Positions 1 through 10,748 of a DNA stretch of 46,327 nucleotides are shown here, piece after piece. Numbering within the stretch: position 1 is the first letter of the stretch; every line of letters starts with the position of its first letter. A program made the position numbers and the translations under genes. This stretch comes from Chitinophagaceae bacterium (lineage in GTDB: Bacteria > Bacteroidota > Bacteroidia > Chitinophagales > Chitinophagaceae). The DNA lies in contig SHWT01000004.1 in assembly GCA_009693715.1 (NCBI GenBank), forward strand, positions 1 to 46,327, written 5' to 3'. The notes beneath the pieces were generated by a model. The model was not told the DNA's origin. It saw only the letters and a list, made by a program, of their open reading frames with translations, and did no database searches.

Positions 1-743
1 AATCTTTTTAATTTACTCTCCACTAGGTCACCAAAAGTTCCTGCAATCGAAGCCACAATGGATATTAAAAAGATAGATTTTTCGCTTAATGGAATGTACT
101 GCCCCATAATTTTAGTGACCAACAAAACTGAGATAACGACACCTGCAATGGTACCTTCCCAAGTTTTATTTGGCGAAATAGGGGACAACGGCCTACGACC
201 AATCAAAGACCCCACCAAATAAGCAGCAGTATCATTGACCCAGATGGTTACAATTAAAATAAGTGGAATCGTATAGCCAATATCTCCAATAAAAGAATTA
301 CTCATAATCGCCCTTAATGGAAAAATTAAAGACAAGCCTATGGAAATATATATAATACCCACAGCAGACACCATAAGTGCTTTAAAGTTTATTTTTTTTG
401 AAACAAGCTCCACGAGTAAAATAATAACGGCAACCGCAATAATACTATAAGTAGCATAAGTGGTCAAGGACACTCCTTTATAGGTAAATGGCAATGATGC
501 TAAAGCAACTGTGGTGAACACGCCTATCGCTATAACACCCCATTGATGTACTTTGTTAATGGCCCCATATGCTGGAAAAATGATGCGCATTAATTTTTGA
601 TATTCAAACAAACAACCCAATTGTATGATTGTAAATAACGCAAAAAAGGACCATTGGTTCCATAAAATTCCGCAAATCATAATGGCAGCAAAAATAACTG
701 CTGAAATAGTCCTTACTTTTAAAACTGAAAAATTAAGTGCCAT
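1..743 (-). CDS. cdsA: Phosphatidate cytidylyltransferase, C-terminus truncated by window edge
   Basis: Manual minus-strand translation from ATG at 743: MALNFSVLKVRTISAVIFAAIMICGILWNQWSFF... with multiple TM segments and ...AGTFGDLVESKLKR at the edge (CdsA signature start). Absent from ORF track because it is open-ended. Confidence 0.88.
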   Translation of the reverse strand, partial: MALNFSVLKVRTISAVIFAAIMICGILWNQWSFFALFTIIQLGCLFEYQKLMRIIFPAYGAINKVHQWGVIAIGVFTTVALASLPFTYKGVSLTTYATYSIIAVAVIILLVELVSKKINFKALMVSAVGIIYISIGLSLIFPLRAIMSNSFIGDIGYTIPLILIVTIWVNDTAAYLVGSLIGRRPLSPISPNKTWEGTIAGVVISVLLVTKIMGQYIPLSEKSIFLISIVASIAGTFGDLVESKLKR

Positions 744-806
744 GAATTTTTATTTTTAATGTTTAAGGAATACAAAGCTAACCACTTCGTTATAAGATTA
801 TAAAAA

Positions 807-1010
807 TTAAACTTGAAAATCTTTAACAATAAGTAACGCATTTTCATAATCAGCTGCTGACACATATACTTCCACCTCCCCTAAAAAAACATAGGAAGAA
901 TCAATCTTGTTTAACACATTTGTTTGAATTTGTTGTTCCATCAAAATGCCCGAAACCATGGAGGCAACCGCTAATTGACTACTACTAAATACTTTTTTCC
1001 AATTCGACAT
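807..1010 (-). CDS. DUF2007 family (putative signal-transducing) protein
   Basis: 67 aa; MSNWKKVFSS...LNKIDSSYVFLGEVEVYVSAADYENALLIVKDF matches the DUF2007 pattern. Confidence 0.75.
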   Translation of the reverse strand: MSNWKKVFSSSQLAVASMVSGILMEQQIQTNVLNKIDSSYVFLGEVEVYVSAADYENALLIVKDFQV

Positions 1011-1902
1011 GATGGCTTGTTTCTTTTAATTTTTTACACAATATAATAATGACCAATAGGGCAACAACCACCCAATAGAAAGGAAGATTGCCATCAATGA
1101 CAGCGTCCATTTTTTTAGGATTGTCTCGTACAAAATATAAAATGGTAATACCTATCCCATTATTGATGAAATGCATTAGCATGGGCAGCCAAATAGTTTT
1201 TGTATAAAAATAAATAATGCCTAAAATAATGCCTAATGACATACGGGATAAAAAACCAAAATAAGAAAAATGAAAAGCACTAAATATTAGCGCAGTCACT
1301 ATAATTGCCAAATAAGGCTTCCCGGTCCAGTCCATTAATATTTTTTGTAAGCTTGCCCTAAAAAATAATTCTTCCACAATGGCAGGTACCACAGCTACTG
1401 CGATAATAGCAAACAATAAATCAAGGACCGACTTCATTTGCGTCATTGCAAACAATGCTTTTTTATATTGGTCTTCCATTTGTGTTGCCCAGTTTTTTAA
1501 TGCAATTGGGATGGGGATTTTTTCAGTTAGGTCACCTAAAGCGCCACTTAAAAACAAACCGGTGATGGCAATTAAAACAACAAGCCCTATTTGGTTTAAA
1601 TTTTTAATACGGGCAAACCCTAACTCCGATGCTAATTTATCCTTACTAAAAAATGCAACTGCAATACCAGGCAATCCAAAGGCAATAATGGAGGCAAGTG
1701 CATTGGCAAACTGCGCAATGGAAGCATTCTGCGGCAGTAATAAAGCAGAGGGTAGTCCACTAAAAGGTATATGTAATAAGGCAGCGGCGATTGAAAAGCT
1801 AATCATACCCCCTAAAATCAGGCTGATACCTGACAATCCTATAAAAACGGCCATTTTTAGACCGGGGGGCAGTTGAAATATGGAAGTTTCTGAACTTGAC
1901 AT
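985..1902 (-). CDS. CPBP family intramembrane glutamic endopeptidase
   Basis: Multi-TM protein with EELFFR and FSAFHFSYFGF motifs of CPBP/Abi proteases; track ORF extends to 1965 but MSSSETS at 1902 is the likelier start. Confidence 0.85.
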   Translation of the reverse strand: MSSSETSIFQLPPGLKMAVFIGLSGISLILGGMISFSIAAALLHIPFSGLPSALLLPQNASIAQFANALASIIAFGLPGIAVAFFSKDKLASELGFARIKNLNQIGLVVLIAITGLFLSGALGDLTEKIPIPIALKNWATQMEDQYKKALFAMTQMKSVLDLLFAIIAVAVVPAIVEELFFRASLQKILMDWTGKPYLAIIVTALIFSAFHFSYFGFLSRMSLGIILGIIYFYTKTIWLPMLMHFINNGIGITILYFVRDNPKKMDAVIDGNLPFYWVVVALLVIIILCKKLKETSHHVELEKSI

Positions 1903-1965
1903 GTAAAAGCAATTTATTGGTACATTTGCAATCGTATCCACTAGGGTGCAAGATAATGAAATCAT

Positions 1966-3006
1966 ATGGTTAAAATAGGTCCTATTGTGTTGCCCGATTT
2001 TCCGCTTTTACTAGCGCCCATGGAGGATGTAAGTGACCCTCCATTTAGAGCAGTATGCAAGGACAATGGTGCCGACTTAATGTATACTGAATTCATCAGT
2101 AGTGAAGGCTTAATTCGAGATGCAATAAAAAGCCGACAAAAGCTAGATATTTATGATTACGAACGCCCTATCGGTATCCAAATATTTGGTGGTGATGAAG
2201 AAGCAATGGCCATGTGTACCAAAATTGTTGACACCGTAAATCCCGATTTAATTGATATTAATTTTGGTTGTCCAGTAAAAAAAGTGGTGACCAAAGGCGC
2301 AGGTGCAGGGGTATTAAGGGATTTGGATTTAATGGTGCGATTGACCGAAGCGGTCGTAAAAAGTACCAACCTACCCGTCACTGTAAAAACAAGATTAGGC
2401 TGGGATGATAGTACAAGAAATATACATGAAGTAGCATTAAGATTGCAGGATGTAGGTATCAAAGCCTTAGCCATTCATGGACGCACGCGTACACAAATGT
2501 ATAAAGGGGAAGCAGATTGGACCTTGATTGGTGAAATAAAAAACGATCCGCGCATTCATATTCCCATTTTTGGAAATGGTGATATTAATTCACCTGAAAA
2601 AGCATTAGAATATAAAAACCGGTATGGCGTAGATGGTATTATGATTGGTCGTGCTGCTATTGGGTATCCTTGGATTTTTAGAGAAATAAAACATTTCGTT
2701 GAAACAGGCACCAGACGCGCTGATCCTACGATTGAGGAACGTGTGGAAGTAGCGCGCAAACATTTAATAAAGTCAATGGAATGGAAGGGGCCGATTGCAG
2801 GCATCAATGAAATGCGTCGACATTATGCAAATTATTTAAGGGGTTTACCTAATATAAAAGAGTATCGAAATAAACTAGTGCGTATCACTGATCCAAAGGA
2901 AGTGGAAGCTATTTTAGATGAAATAAAAGAAAACTACAAGGACATGGTGATTGAATCAGGGCATATTGTTTTAGAAAATTACCACGAGCACTGCCCTATA
3001 AATTAA
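1966..3006 (+). CDS. dusB: tRNA dihydrouridine synthase DusB
   Basis: LLAPMEDVSDPPFRAVC, DINFGCPVKKVVTKGAGAGVLRD, GIMIGRAAIGYPWIF motifs. Confidence 0.93.
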   Translation: MVKIGPIVLPDFPLLLAPMEDVSDPPFRAVCKDNGADLMYTEFISSEGLIRDAIKSRQKLDIYDYERPIGIQIFGGDEEAMAMCTKIVDTVNPDLIDINFGCPVKKVVTKGAGAGVLRDLDLMVRLTEAVVKSTNLPVTVKTRLGWDDSTRNIHEVALRLQDVGIKALAIHGRTRTQMYKGEADWTLIGEIKNDPRIHIPIFGNGDINSPEKALEYKNRYGVDGIMIGRAAIGYPWIFREIKHFVETGTRRADPTIEERVEVARKHLIKSMEWKGPIAGINEMRRHYANYLRGLPNIKEYRNKLVRITDPKEVEAILDEIKENYKDMVIESGHIVLENYHEHCPIN

Positions 3007-3014
3007 TAGCGCAA

Positions 3015-3716
3015 TTACTTTTTCTCGATAGCCTCAATCACTAAAGGATCTAAAGGATCAATGGTCATGGGAAAATAATTCACCAACACCCCTTGTTCAT
3101 TGATTAAATATTTACAAAAATTCCAAGCTGGCTCCTGATTACACCAGCCATTCAGTGAAGGATCAGACAACCACTTGTATACCAAATTTTGGTAGTTCTT
3201 TTTGATGACAATACTTTTTTCCATTAAAGGAAAACTAACCCCGTAATTTTTTTTACAAAAGGCAGCAATATTTTGATTGTCGCTTTTTTCTTGCCCCTTA
3301 AAATCATTGGCCGGAAATCCAATCACCACTAATTGCGCTTTGTATTGTTGGTGTAATTTTTCAAGTGCTTCATATTGGCCTGTATATCCACAATCACTAG
3401 CCGTATTTACAATCAATATTTTTTTACCTTTTAGCTCGGAAAAATTAAATGGGCTGCCATCAATGGTAGTAGCCTTTATATCATAAATGGAACTTGCAGG
3501 CATGGCGCCATTTTTATTTTCCAATAATTTCTTTTTACCATTTGCATTCGATGACCACATAATCATTGGGTAAATGGATTTTAAAATTGATTGTCGATAG
3601 GACATGTCTTTTTTCTTCATTAACACAGCAGCAGAAACTAATATTCCAAGAGCAATAGTAACTTTTATCATGAGCTTTTTTTTATTCTTCAATTGTAATT
3701 CAAATTTAGTGAGCAT
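3015..3716 (-). CDS. Glutathione peroxidase family protein with N-terminal membrane anchor/signal
   Basis: LIVNTASDCGYTGQYEALEKLHQQY, VIGFPANDFKGQE, PAWNFCKYLI typical of GPx. Confidence 0.88.
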   Translation of the reverse strand: MLTKFELQLKNKKKLMIKVTIALGILVSAAVLMKKKDMSYRQSILKSIYPMIMWSSNANGKKKLLENKNGAMPASSIYDIKATTIDGSPFNFSELKGKKILIVNTASDCGYTGQYEALEKLHQQYKAQLVVIGFPANDFKGQEKSDNQNIAAFCKKNYGVSFPLMEKSIVIKKNYQNLVYKWLSDPSLNGWCNQEPAWNFCKYLINEQGVLVNYFPMTIDPLDPLVIEAIEKK

Positions 3717-3740
3717 TTTCGCAAATAATAATCTCCTTGA

Positions 3741-5108
3741 TTATCCAATCAACCTTTTCAACAACCAGGCCTTGCCTTTATAGGGCGGATATTTAAAACT
3801 AGGATCAACCCAAGTAGGTGTTTTTAATACCGACTTCGTATGCGTAAATGTATCAAAACTTAACTTGCCATGATACCCGCCTGTTCCGCTAAAACCCCTA
3901 CCACCAAAAGGTAACTCATGATTGGTAATATGCATAGTGGCATTGTTGACACAGGCACCTCCAGAAGGTACATTGGTTAACCAATATTGTTCATCAACTT
4001 TGTTTTCAGTGAAAACATAAAAGGCCAATGGGTTTGGGTTTTTTTGTATAATGGCCAAAGCTTCTTCCTTGGATGCGTAAGTAAGAATCGGAAGGATGGG
4101 GCCAAAAATTTCATCCTGCATTATTTTTGCATCTGCATGAACTCCTGTCATAATAGTGGGTTCAATAAATAATTTTTCTCTGTTTGATTTTCCGCCATAA
4201 ACAATTTCCCCTTCCGACAAATAGCTAGTGATACGCAACCATTGTTTGTCATTGATTATTTTACCATAATGTTCTGACGATTCTGCATCTACTCCATAAA
4301 ATGATTGAATCGCGATAATTAATTCTTTAATTAATTTATCCTTTACATCACCAGGTACTAAAATATAGTCGGGTGCAATACACATTTGACCACAATTTGA
4401 AAATTTAGGGCTCGCCAAACGACGCGCTGCCACTCTCAAATTTGCATCAGCAGTAATAACGGCCGGACTTTTACCACCTAATTCTAAAGTCACGGGTACC
4501 AATTTTTCCGCAGCGTATTTGTAAATTATTTTCCCCACCGCTGTACTACCTGTATAAAAAATATGATCAAATCTATTCTCGGTTAATAAGGGGGGCAATA
4601 CAGTAGCACCATCGCCTTCTAAATAAAGCATATAGTTATTTGGGAAAAGCCCGTCTACTATTTTAGCCATTACTTTTGCTGTAGCTGGCGCAAATTCACT
4701 TGGTTTTAATACGGCACAATTACCGCCAGCAATTGCTCCGATTAATGGGGTAAATAATAATTGAAATGGATAATTCCAAGGTGCTATAATACAAACCACG
4801 CCCAAAGGTTCTTGGACGGTATAACTTGTCGAAGGCATGTTCACCAAATTAGTAGCAACAGATTTGGGTTGCATCCATTCCTGTAAATGCTTAATCGTAT
4901 AATTTAATTCACTTAGGAAAAATCCAACCTCTGTGGCCCAAGCATCTTCGTCTGTTTTTTTAAGATCGGCATGCAATGCTTCATATAATACTTTTTCCGA
5001 ATCCATGACCGCTTTCTTAAGCCTTTCTAATTGAAGTAATCTAAAAGCATAGGTTTGGGTTGCTCCAGTATTGAAATAGTCCTTAAGTGCATTGATATTT
5101 GAGCTCAT
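3741..5108 (-). CDS. Aldehyde dehydrogenase family protein
   Basis: IAPWNYPFQLLFTPLIGAIAGGNCAVLKPSE, TLELGGKSPAVI, FSNCGQMCIAPDYILV motifs. Confidence 0.93.
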   Translation of the reverse strand: MSSNINALKDYFNTGATQTYAFRLLQLERLKKAVMDSEKVLYEALHADLKKTDEDAWATEVGFFLSELNYTIKHLQEWMQPKSVATNLVNMPSTSYTVQEPLGVVCIIAPWNYPFQLLFTPLIGAIAGGNCAVLKPSEFAPATAKVMAKIVDGLFPNNYMLYLEGDGATVLPPLLTENRFDHIFYTGSTAVGKIIYKYAAEKLVPVTLELGGKSPAVITADANLRVAARRLASPKFSNCGQMCIAPDYILVPGDVKDKLIKELIIAIQSFYGVDAESSEHYGKIINDKQWLRITSYLSEGEIVYGGKSNREKLFIEPTIMTGVHADAKIMQDEIFGPILPILTYASKEEALAIIQKNPNPLAFYVFTENKVDEQYWLTNVPSGGACVNNATMHITNHELPFGGRGFSGTGGYHGKLSFDTFTHTKSVLKTPTWVDPSFKYPPYKGKAWLLKRLIG

Positions 5109-5256
5109 AGCATAAAATTATAGGGCAATTTAAGCTTAATTAGGCATATGGACCTAGGGGGAAACTTCATTGGTAAAAATTATTTCAAATTATCCCAATT
5201 TTTATATAATTTAACGTACTTAAAAAATAAGATTTTATACCCATTAACCGTTTGCT

Positions 5257-6738
5257 ATGTCCAAGAACAAATCAAATAACAGTCGTCGAGATTTCATAAG
5301 AAACTCTGCCCTTGCAATGGGTGGTTTCTACATTGTGCCAAGACACGTATTAGGAGGAAAAGGATTTATTGCGCCAAGTGATAAATTACAAGTTGCCGGT
5401 ATCGGATCCGGTGGAAAAGGGGAAAGCGATTTATTTAATTTTTACAATTCTGGGAAAGCAGATATCGCTTTTTTATGTGATGTAGATGATAGACAAGCAG
5501 TGAAAAGTCGTCAACGCTATCCTAAAGCAAAATACTATAAGGATTACAGAGAGATGTTAGATAAGGAGCACAAATATTTTGATGCATGTTCTGTATCTAC
5601 ACCTGATCATATGCACGCAGTACAAGCAATGGCTGCAATGCAATTAGGCAAACACGTATATGTTCAAAAACCAATTGCACATGATATTTATGAAGCAAGG
5701 ATGATGACCGAAGCTGCAAGAAAACATAATGTAGTAACACAAATGGGTAACCAAGGTGCATCAGGTGATGGTGTTCGTAAGTTACAAGATTGGTATAACG
5801 AAGGTTTAATTGGAGATGTGCATACGGTTTATTGTTACACGGATCGTCCAGTATGGCCTCAAGGTGCAATTCGTCCAGCAGCCCCTTCTTCAATTCCTGC
5901 TGAATTAGATTTTGATTTATGGTTAGGTACTGCACCTAAAAAAGATTACTTCGATGGTATACTACCATTTAACTGGAGAGGCTGGTGGGATTATGGAACC
6001 GGCGCTTTAGGTGATATGGCTTGTCATATTATGGCACCAGGTTTTGCTGTATTAGGTTTGGGTTATCCAGTTGCTGCTGAATGTAGCATTGCAACAAGAT
6101 ATACTGCACCTTGGCAAAAATTAGATGCACCAGATAGCCCACCAATGGGATCTCATATTATTTTAACTTTCAAGGGACAATTCAATAAGCATAAGGGTAA
6201 AAACAAGGAGACTGAAATTAAATTACATTGGATGGATGGTGGTATACAACCAGAAAGACCTTCTGAATTAGGACCTAACGAACAAATGGGTGATGGCGGT
6301 AACGGTATCATTTTTGAAGGAACCAAAGGCAAGATGATGGCTGGTACCTATGGTGTCAATCCACAATTATTACCTACTAGTTTGACAAAAACAACTACTG
6401 TACCAAGTACCGTTGATTTAGTAAAAGGTGGTGCTGAAGGTCACTATGCTGCATGGGTAGAAGCTTGTATCGCAGGCCCTGGAAGTGATTTAGCTAAAAA
6501 CTTAAGTTCTAACTTCGATATTGCAGGACCATTAACTGAATCTGTATTAATGGGTAACTTAGCGATTCGTAGTTATGATATCAAAGCACAAGAAAAAACT
6601 GCAAAAGGAAGAATAATTTATCCAGGACGTAACGTTCAATTGTTATGGGATGGACCAAATATGAAGATCACCAACTTTGACGAAGCAAATGAATTTGTTA
6701 AACGTACTTACCGTGATGGTTGGAGTTTAGGTGTCTAA
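5257..6738 (+). CDS. Gfo/Idh/MocA family oxidoreductase with Tat signal
   Basis: N-terminal SRRDFIRNSALAMGG (twin-arginine), Rossmann segment VAGIGSGGKG, VQKPIAHDIYEARMM. Confidence 0.9.
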   Translation: MSKNKSNNSRRDFIRNSALAMGGFYIVPRHVLGGKGFIAPSDKLQVAGIGSGGKGESDLFNFYNSGKADIAFLCDVDDRQAVKSRQRYPKAKYYKDYREMLDKEHKYFDACSVSTPDHMHAVQAMAAMQLGKHVYVQKPIAHDIYEARMMTEAARKHNVVTQMGNQGASGDGVRKLQDWYNEGLIGDVHTVYCYTDRPVWPQGAIRPAAPSSIPAELDFDLWLGTAPKKDYFDGILPFNWRGWWDYGTGALGDMACHIMAPGFAVLGLGYPVAAECSIATRYTAPWQKLDAPDSPPMGSHIILTFKGQFNKHKGKNKETEIKLHWMDGGIQPERPSELGPNEQMGDGGNGIIFEGTKGKMMAGTYGVNPQLLPTSLTKTTTVPSTVDLVKGGAEGHYAAWVEACIAGPGSDLAKNLSSNFDIAGPLTESVLMGNLAIRSYDIKAQEKTAKGRIIYPGRNVQLLWDGPNMKITNFDEANEFVKRTYRDGWSLGV

Positions 6739-6754
6739 ATAAAACAGCTTAATG

Positions 6755-6793
6755 AAAAACCCTTTCACTATAAACTAGTGGAAGGGTTTTTTT
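6755..6793 (+). terminator. Rho-independent terminator after the Gfo/Idh/MocA gene
   Basis: aaaaaccctttcacta-taaac-tagtggaagggttttttt: about 14-bp stem followed by T run. Confidence 0.8.
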
Positions 6794-6878
6794 ATGTCCC
6801 TGATTAAGTGGTAACTTTAACCTTGTTGGTTATATCGGCATTCAATACTTTGCACGCTAATATTTTTTAAAATTTTTT

Positions 6879-8039
6879 ATGAAAAACTTTCAAGATCAAT
6901 TTTTATTAAACCCAGCAATCACATTTTTAAATTTTGGCTCCTTTGGTGCAACCCCAAAACCTATATTTGAAAATTACCAACATTGGCAAAGGGTATTGGA
7001 AGCGGAACCTGTTCAATTTATTGCATTTGATGGCTTTAACTATTTAGCAGAATCAAGAGCTGCTTTAGCAAAATATATTGGCTGTGCAGATAAGGATGAT
7101 TTAGTGTATGTCACCAATCCTTCTTTTGCCATTAACCTGATTGCAAAAAATTTTCCTTTAAAATCGGGGGATGAAATTTTAACAACGGACATTGAATATG
7201 GTGCCTGCGATCGGACCTGGAATTTTTATTGTGAAAAAGCAGGTGCGACTTACCGACGACAAAAAATTAATTTACCCATTACCAATAAAGAAAAATTCAT
7301 TGCTGATTTTTTTGCAGGCGTTACTGCAAATACAAAAGCAATATTTATAAGTCAAATAACCAGTTCAACAGGATTAATTTTCCCCGTAAAAGAAGTTTGC
7401 GAAATTGCGAAATCAAAAGGACTCATCACTATTGTCGATGGGGCACATGTGCCAGGGCATATTCCATTCAATTTGGGGGAAATTCAAGCCGATTTTTATA
7501 CGGGTGCTTGTCACAAATGGATGATGGCGCCCAAAGGTTGTAGTTTTTTATACGCACACAAATCGGTACAACCCATTTGTGACCCGCTCATTGTAAGTTG
7601 GGGCTACAAAGCATTGAAACCTTCACATTCTCCCTATTTGGATTACCACCAAATGATTGGCACCCGTGACTTTTCGGCATTTTTAACAGTGCCTACTTGT
7701 ATAAAATTTATGGCAGAAAATGATTGGATCACTATTCGAAAAGAATGTCATGACATGGTGCTTGCCAACGCGCAACGCTTTTATGATTTACTAGAATCCA
7801 AACCCATTAGTCCCTTAACCAATGAATGGATTGGGCAAATGATTAGTATCCCCATCAAAACCAAGGAACCAGAAATATTACAAAGGACATTGTTCACCGA
7901 ATACAACATTGAAATTCCAATTATGCGTCAGGAGAATGACGTGTATATGCGCTATTCCATTAATGCATTTAATACCATGGAAAATTTAGACACCCTATAC
8001 AATGCCTTGTCTGAATTAAAGAAACAAAACAGAATTTAA
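6879..8039 (+). CDS. Class V aminotransferase-fold PLP enzyme (isopenicillin-N epimerase-like)
   Basis: FLNFGSFGATP, VDGAHVPGHIPFNLGEIQADFYTGACHKWMMAPKG (PLP Lys context). Confidence 0.88.
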   Translation: MKNFQDQFLLNPAITFLNFGSFGATPKPIFENYQHWQRVLEAEPVQFIAFDGFNYLAESRAALAKYIGCADKDDLVYVTNPSFAINLIAKNFPLKSGDEILTTDIEYGACDRTWNFYCEKAGATYRRQKINLPITNKEKFIADFFAGVTANTKAIFISQITSSTGLIFPVKEVCEIAKSKGLITIVDGAHVPGHIPFNLGEIQADFYTGACHKWMMAPKGCSFLYAHKSVQPICDPLIVSWGYKALKPSHSPYLDYHQMIGTRDFSAFLTVPTCIKFMAENDWITIRKECHDMVLANAQRFYDLLESKPISPLTNEWIGQMISIPIKTKEPEILQRTLFTEYNIEIPIMRQENDVYMRYSINAFNTMENLDTLYNALSELKKQNRI

Positions 8040-8078
8040 TGCTATTTTAAATATTTATTGCGATTATCGCATTTAAAC

Positions 8079-8939
8079 TTATGCTCTCCAATCTAATATA
8101 TTTAAAGCAATTGCATTTTCTTTAGCGCAATCTAATTCAGTAGTACCGGTATAGGATTCTTGCTCAATGATGTGAAATTTTAAACCATTTTGCGCACCTA
8201 CATATAAAATATTTTTAAAATCGATGGTTCCTTTACCCAATATACATGACTCATGCCCAGTGGGTGTTTTTATCAAATCCTTTACATGGCATAATTTAAA
8301 ACGATTAGGATATTTTTTTAGATAAGTAATCGGATCGGCACCTGCTGCTACTACCCAATAAATGTCCATTTCAAAATCTACCAAATTAGCATCTGTCGCA
8401 TTCATCAACACATCCTGTGGCATGCCACCTGCCATTGCTTTAAAAGAATAATCATGATTATGATAAGCAAAACGAATGCCATTCTTATTCGCTATTTCGC
8501 CACACTTATTAAACTGATCCGCAAAGCGCTTATAATCATCAATAGACTTTTGCGCACCAATGTGCGGACATATTAAATACTTCATTCCAATTTCACTTGC
8601 TTCAGCAGCCTTGCGTTCAAAATCCTTATTGATATCACAATGTGAGGCAATCATATTCATCTCCATATCACCCAATTGTTTTTTAAACTCCGTATTTTTC
8701 ATACCCCAGAACATGCCATTAGCACCCTCAAAACTTTCAATTTGCTTGTACCCGCAATTAGATAAATGTTTCAACACCCCTAATGGATCTTTAGCCAATG
8801 CTTGCTTTACCGTCCACAACTGAATGCCAAACTTATTTTTCTTTTGTGCCATCGCAAATAGCTGCTTATTAAATGGGGTACCCAACGCTAAACTAGCTAA
8901 TGCGGTGTTGCGTAAAAAACTTCTTCTCGAATTTGACAT
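8079..8939 (-). CDS. Sugar phosphate isomerase/epimerase-like TIM barrel with Tat-like signal
   Basis: MSNSRRSFLRNTALASLALG leader; FGIQLWTVKQAL, AYHNHDYSF, HVKDLIKTPTGHESCILGKGTIDF. Confidence 0.88.
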   Translation of the reverse strand: MSNSRRSFLRNTALASLALGTPFNKQLFAMAQKKNKFGIQLWTVKQALAKDPLGVLKHLSNCGYKQIESFEGANGMFWGMKNTEFKKQLGDMEMNMIASHCDINKDFERKAAEASEIGMKYLICPHIGAQKSIDDYKRFADQFNKCGEIANKNGIRFAYHNHDYSFKAMAGGMPQDVLMNATDANLVDFEMDIYWVVAAGADPITYLKKYPNRFKLCHVKDLIKTPTGHESCILGKGTIDFKNILYVGAQNGLKFHIIEQESYTGTTELDCAKENAIALNILDWRA

Positions 8940-9045
8940 AAAATAAATTAAAATGGTAATTGATGCTTATTAAAAATGGTATTAATACTTAAATGAAAAC
9001 ATAAACTGTTTGGATTATTATCGCAACAAATGCTGGGTAAAAATA

Positions 9046-9627
9046 TTATGCCCAAGCCTTATCTCCTTTAGCGTAAGGAACACAGCCCTCATATCTTCCA
9101 GGAATAGCCACATAACGAAGTGCTTTGGTCGCCCCTACTTCTGAAGTAAAAAATCCAGTCAGCGTTAATTCCTTCATCATGGTAAAATAATGTTTTGCGT
9201 TGCCTGATTTTTTATCTGGATTTGCTTTTTTTGCTTCTTTATTCGCTTGCACTTCCTTATCAAGTGCGCTAATTAAATCATGTCGCTCTTCTGCGTTTGC
9301 TTCCATAAAGGATTTGCCAATTTTAGCCTTCGCTTCCTTAAATTGTAATGCGCGCATCCCTTCCATGAAAATAGTTTGATTTTTTTCATCATAACAATCG
9401 CACACCATCACTGACATAAATTCACCCACCTTAGCTTCCTTAGCGCCAGGTGTATTGGTTGCAGGAATAATCACCTCCCCTACTTCATTTAAAAAAGCAA
9501 TATCATCGGCCGAAAAAACCAACCCTGTTTTTGCAGTGGTACATCCTGATAAGAATGCTTCGGCCCCTAAAACGGTTCCACCCATAATTATAGCTACTCT
9601 TGATAATGCTTCACGTCTGTTCATCAT
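9046..9627 (-). CDS. Gluconate 2-dehydrogenase subunit 3 family protein, probable Tat lipoprotein
   Basis: MNRREALSRVAIIMGGTVLGAEAFLSGC leader; FLNEVGEVIIPATNTPGAKEAKVGEFM and FTMMKELTLTGFFTSEVG, characteristic of the family. Confidence 0.87.
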   Translation of the reverse strand: MMNRREALSRVAIIMGGTVLGAEAFLSGCTTAKTGLVFSADDIAFLNEVGEVIIPATNTPGAKEAKVGEFMSVMVCDCYDEKNQTIFMEGMRALQFKEAKAKIGKSFMEANAEERHDLISALDKEVQANKEAKKANPDKKSGNAKHYFTMMKELTLTGFFTSEVGATKALRYVAIPGRYEGCVPYAKGDKAWA

Positions 9628-9657
9628 AAAATATAAATTTAATCGAATTAATTATTT

Positions 9658-10563
9658 TTAAATATCACAAATTTCAATTGCTTTTTTTAATGACGCCATT
9701 GGATCTTTATCTGCAGGAATAAATTCTTGTGCCACATAGCCCTTAAATCCAGTGGCAACAATCGCACGCATTATTGCAGGATAATATAATTCCTGACGCT
9801 CATCAATTTCATTACGGCCGGGTACACCGCCTGTATGATAGTGTCCGTAATAAGTATGATTTGCATTAATGGTACGAATAACATCTCCCTCATCAATTTG
9901 CATATGATAAATATCAAACAGCAATTTAAAATTAGGCGACCCTATACGTTTACACAATTCAACACCCCAAACGGATCTATCGCACATATAATCCTTGTGA
10001 TCTACTTTTGAATTCAATAACTCCATCTGAATCATGACTCCTCTTTTTTCAGCCAAGGCCATTATTTTTTTTAATCCTGTCACACAGTTGTTTAATCCAG
10101 TTTCATCGTCCATGCCTTTTCTATTTCCTGAAAAACAAATTAAATTGGTATACCCTGCATCAGCAACATAGTTAATATGATCCGTATAATTCTTCACCAA
10201 GGTATCATGATAAATTGGGTCATTAAATCCTTTGGTCAAACTGATCTCAGCACCATTACACATGGTGGACACTAAATTATTTTCCTTAAGCACATGCCAT
10301 TCAGAAGGGCCTACCAAATCCATCCCTGCCATACCCATTGCTTTAAAATTTTTAGCTAATTCTGCAATAGGATATTGACTATAACACCATCTACAAGCAG
10401 AATGGTTAATTTTTCCTTTTAAAGAAAAGGGTTCGTTATCGTTTTGAAGTCCTTGTTTCACGGATGCAATTAAATTTGAAGGAACCACAACGCCTGTTGC
10501 CAAAGCAGCAGAACCCGTGATTACTTGTTTTAAAATTTGACGCCTATTCAGATTAGATGACAT
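9658..10563 (-). CDS. Hydroxypyruvate isomerase-like / xylose-isomerase-like TIM barrel with Tat-like leader
   Basis: NRRQILKQVITGSAALATG leader; MAGMDLVGPSEWHVLKE, LLFDIYHMQIDEGDVIRTI, YYGHYHTGGVPGRNEIDERQELYYP. Confidence 0.88.
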   Translation of the reverse strand: MSSNLNRRQILKQVITGSAALATGVVVPSNLIASVKQGLQNDNEPFSLKGKINHSACRWCYSQYPIAELAKNFKAMGMAGMDLVGPSEWHVLKENNLVSTMCNGAEISLTKGFNDPIYHDTLVKNYTDHINYVADAGYTNLICFSGNRKGMDDETGLNNCVTGLKKIMALAEKRGVMIQMELLNSKVDHKDYMCDRSVWGVELCKRIGSPNFKLLFDIYHMQIDEGDVIRTINANHTYYGHYHTGGVPGRNEIDERQELYYPAIMRAIVATGFKGYVAQEFIPADKDPMASLKKAIEICDI

Positions 10564-10748
10564 TACAAAAAATTATATAAGTTCCCAGAATTTATGACTT
10601 GCTAAATATAATTTTTTTTTCCTGTTTTTTATAAAGTTTTAAGTTAAAAATGGGGGTTTTTTGCGAAATTATAAGGAAATTGCTAAGGTTATAATCCACC
10701 CTATAAAAATGGATTTTAATTTATACAGAAGCATTAAAAATCTCAAAT

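Noticed and set aside
1379-1876. 165-aa plus-strand ORF
   Set aside because: Antisense to the CPBP protease gene; no family features.
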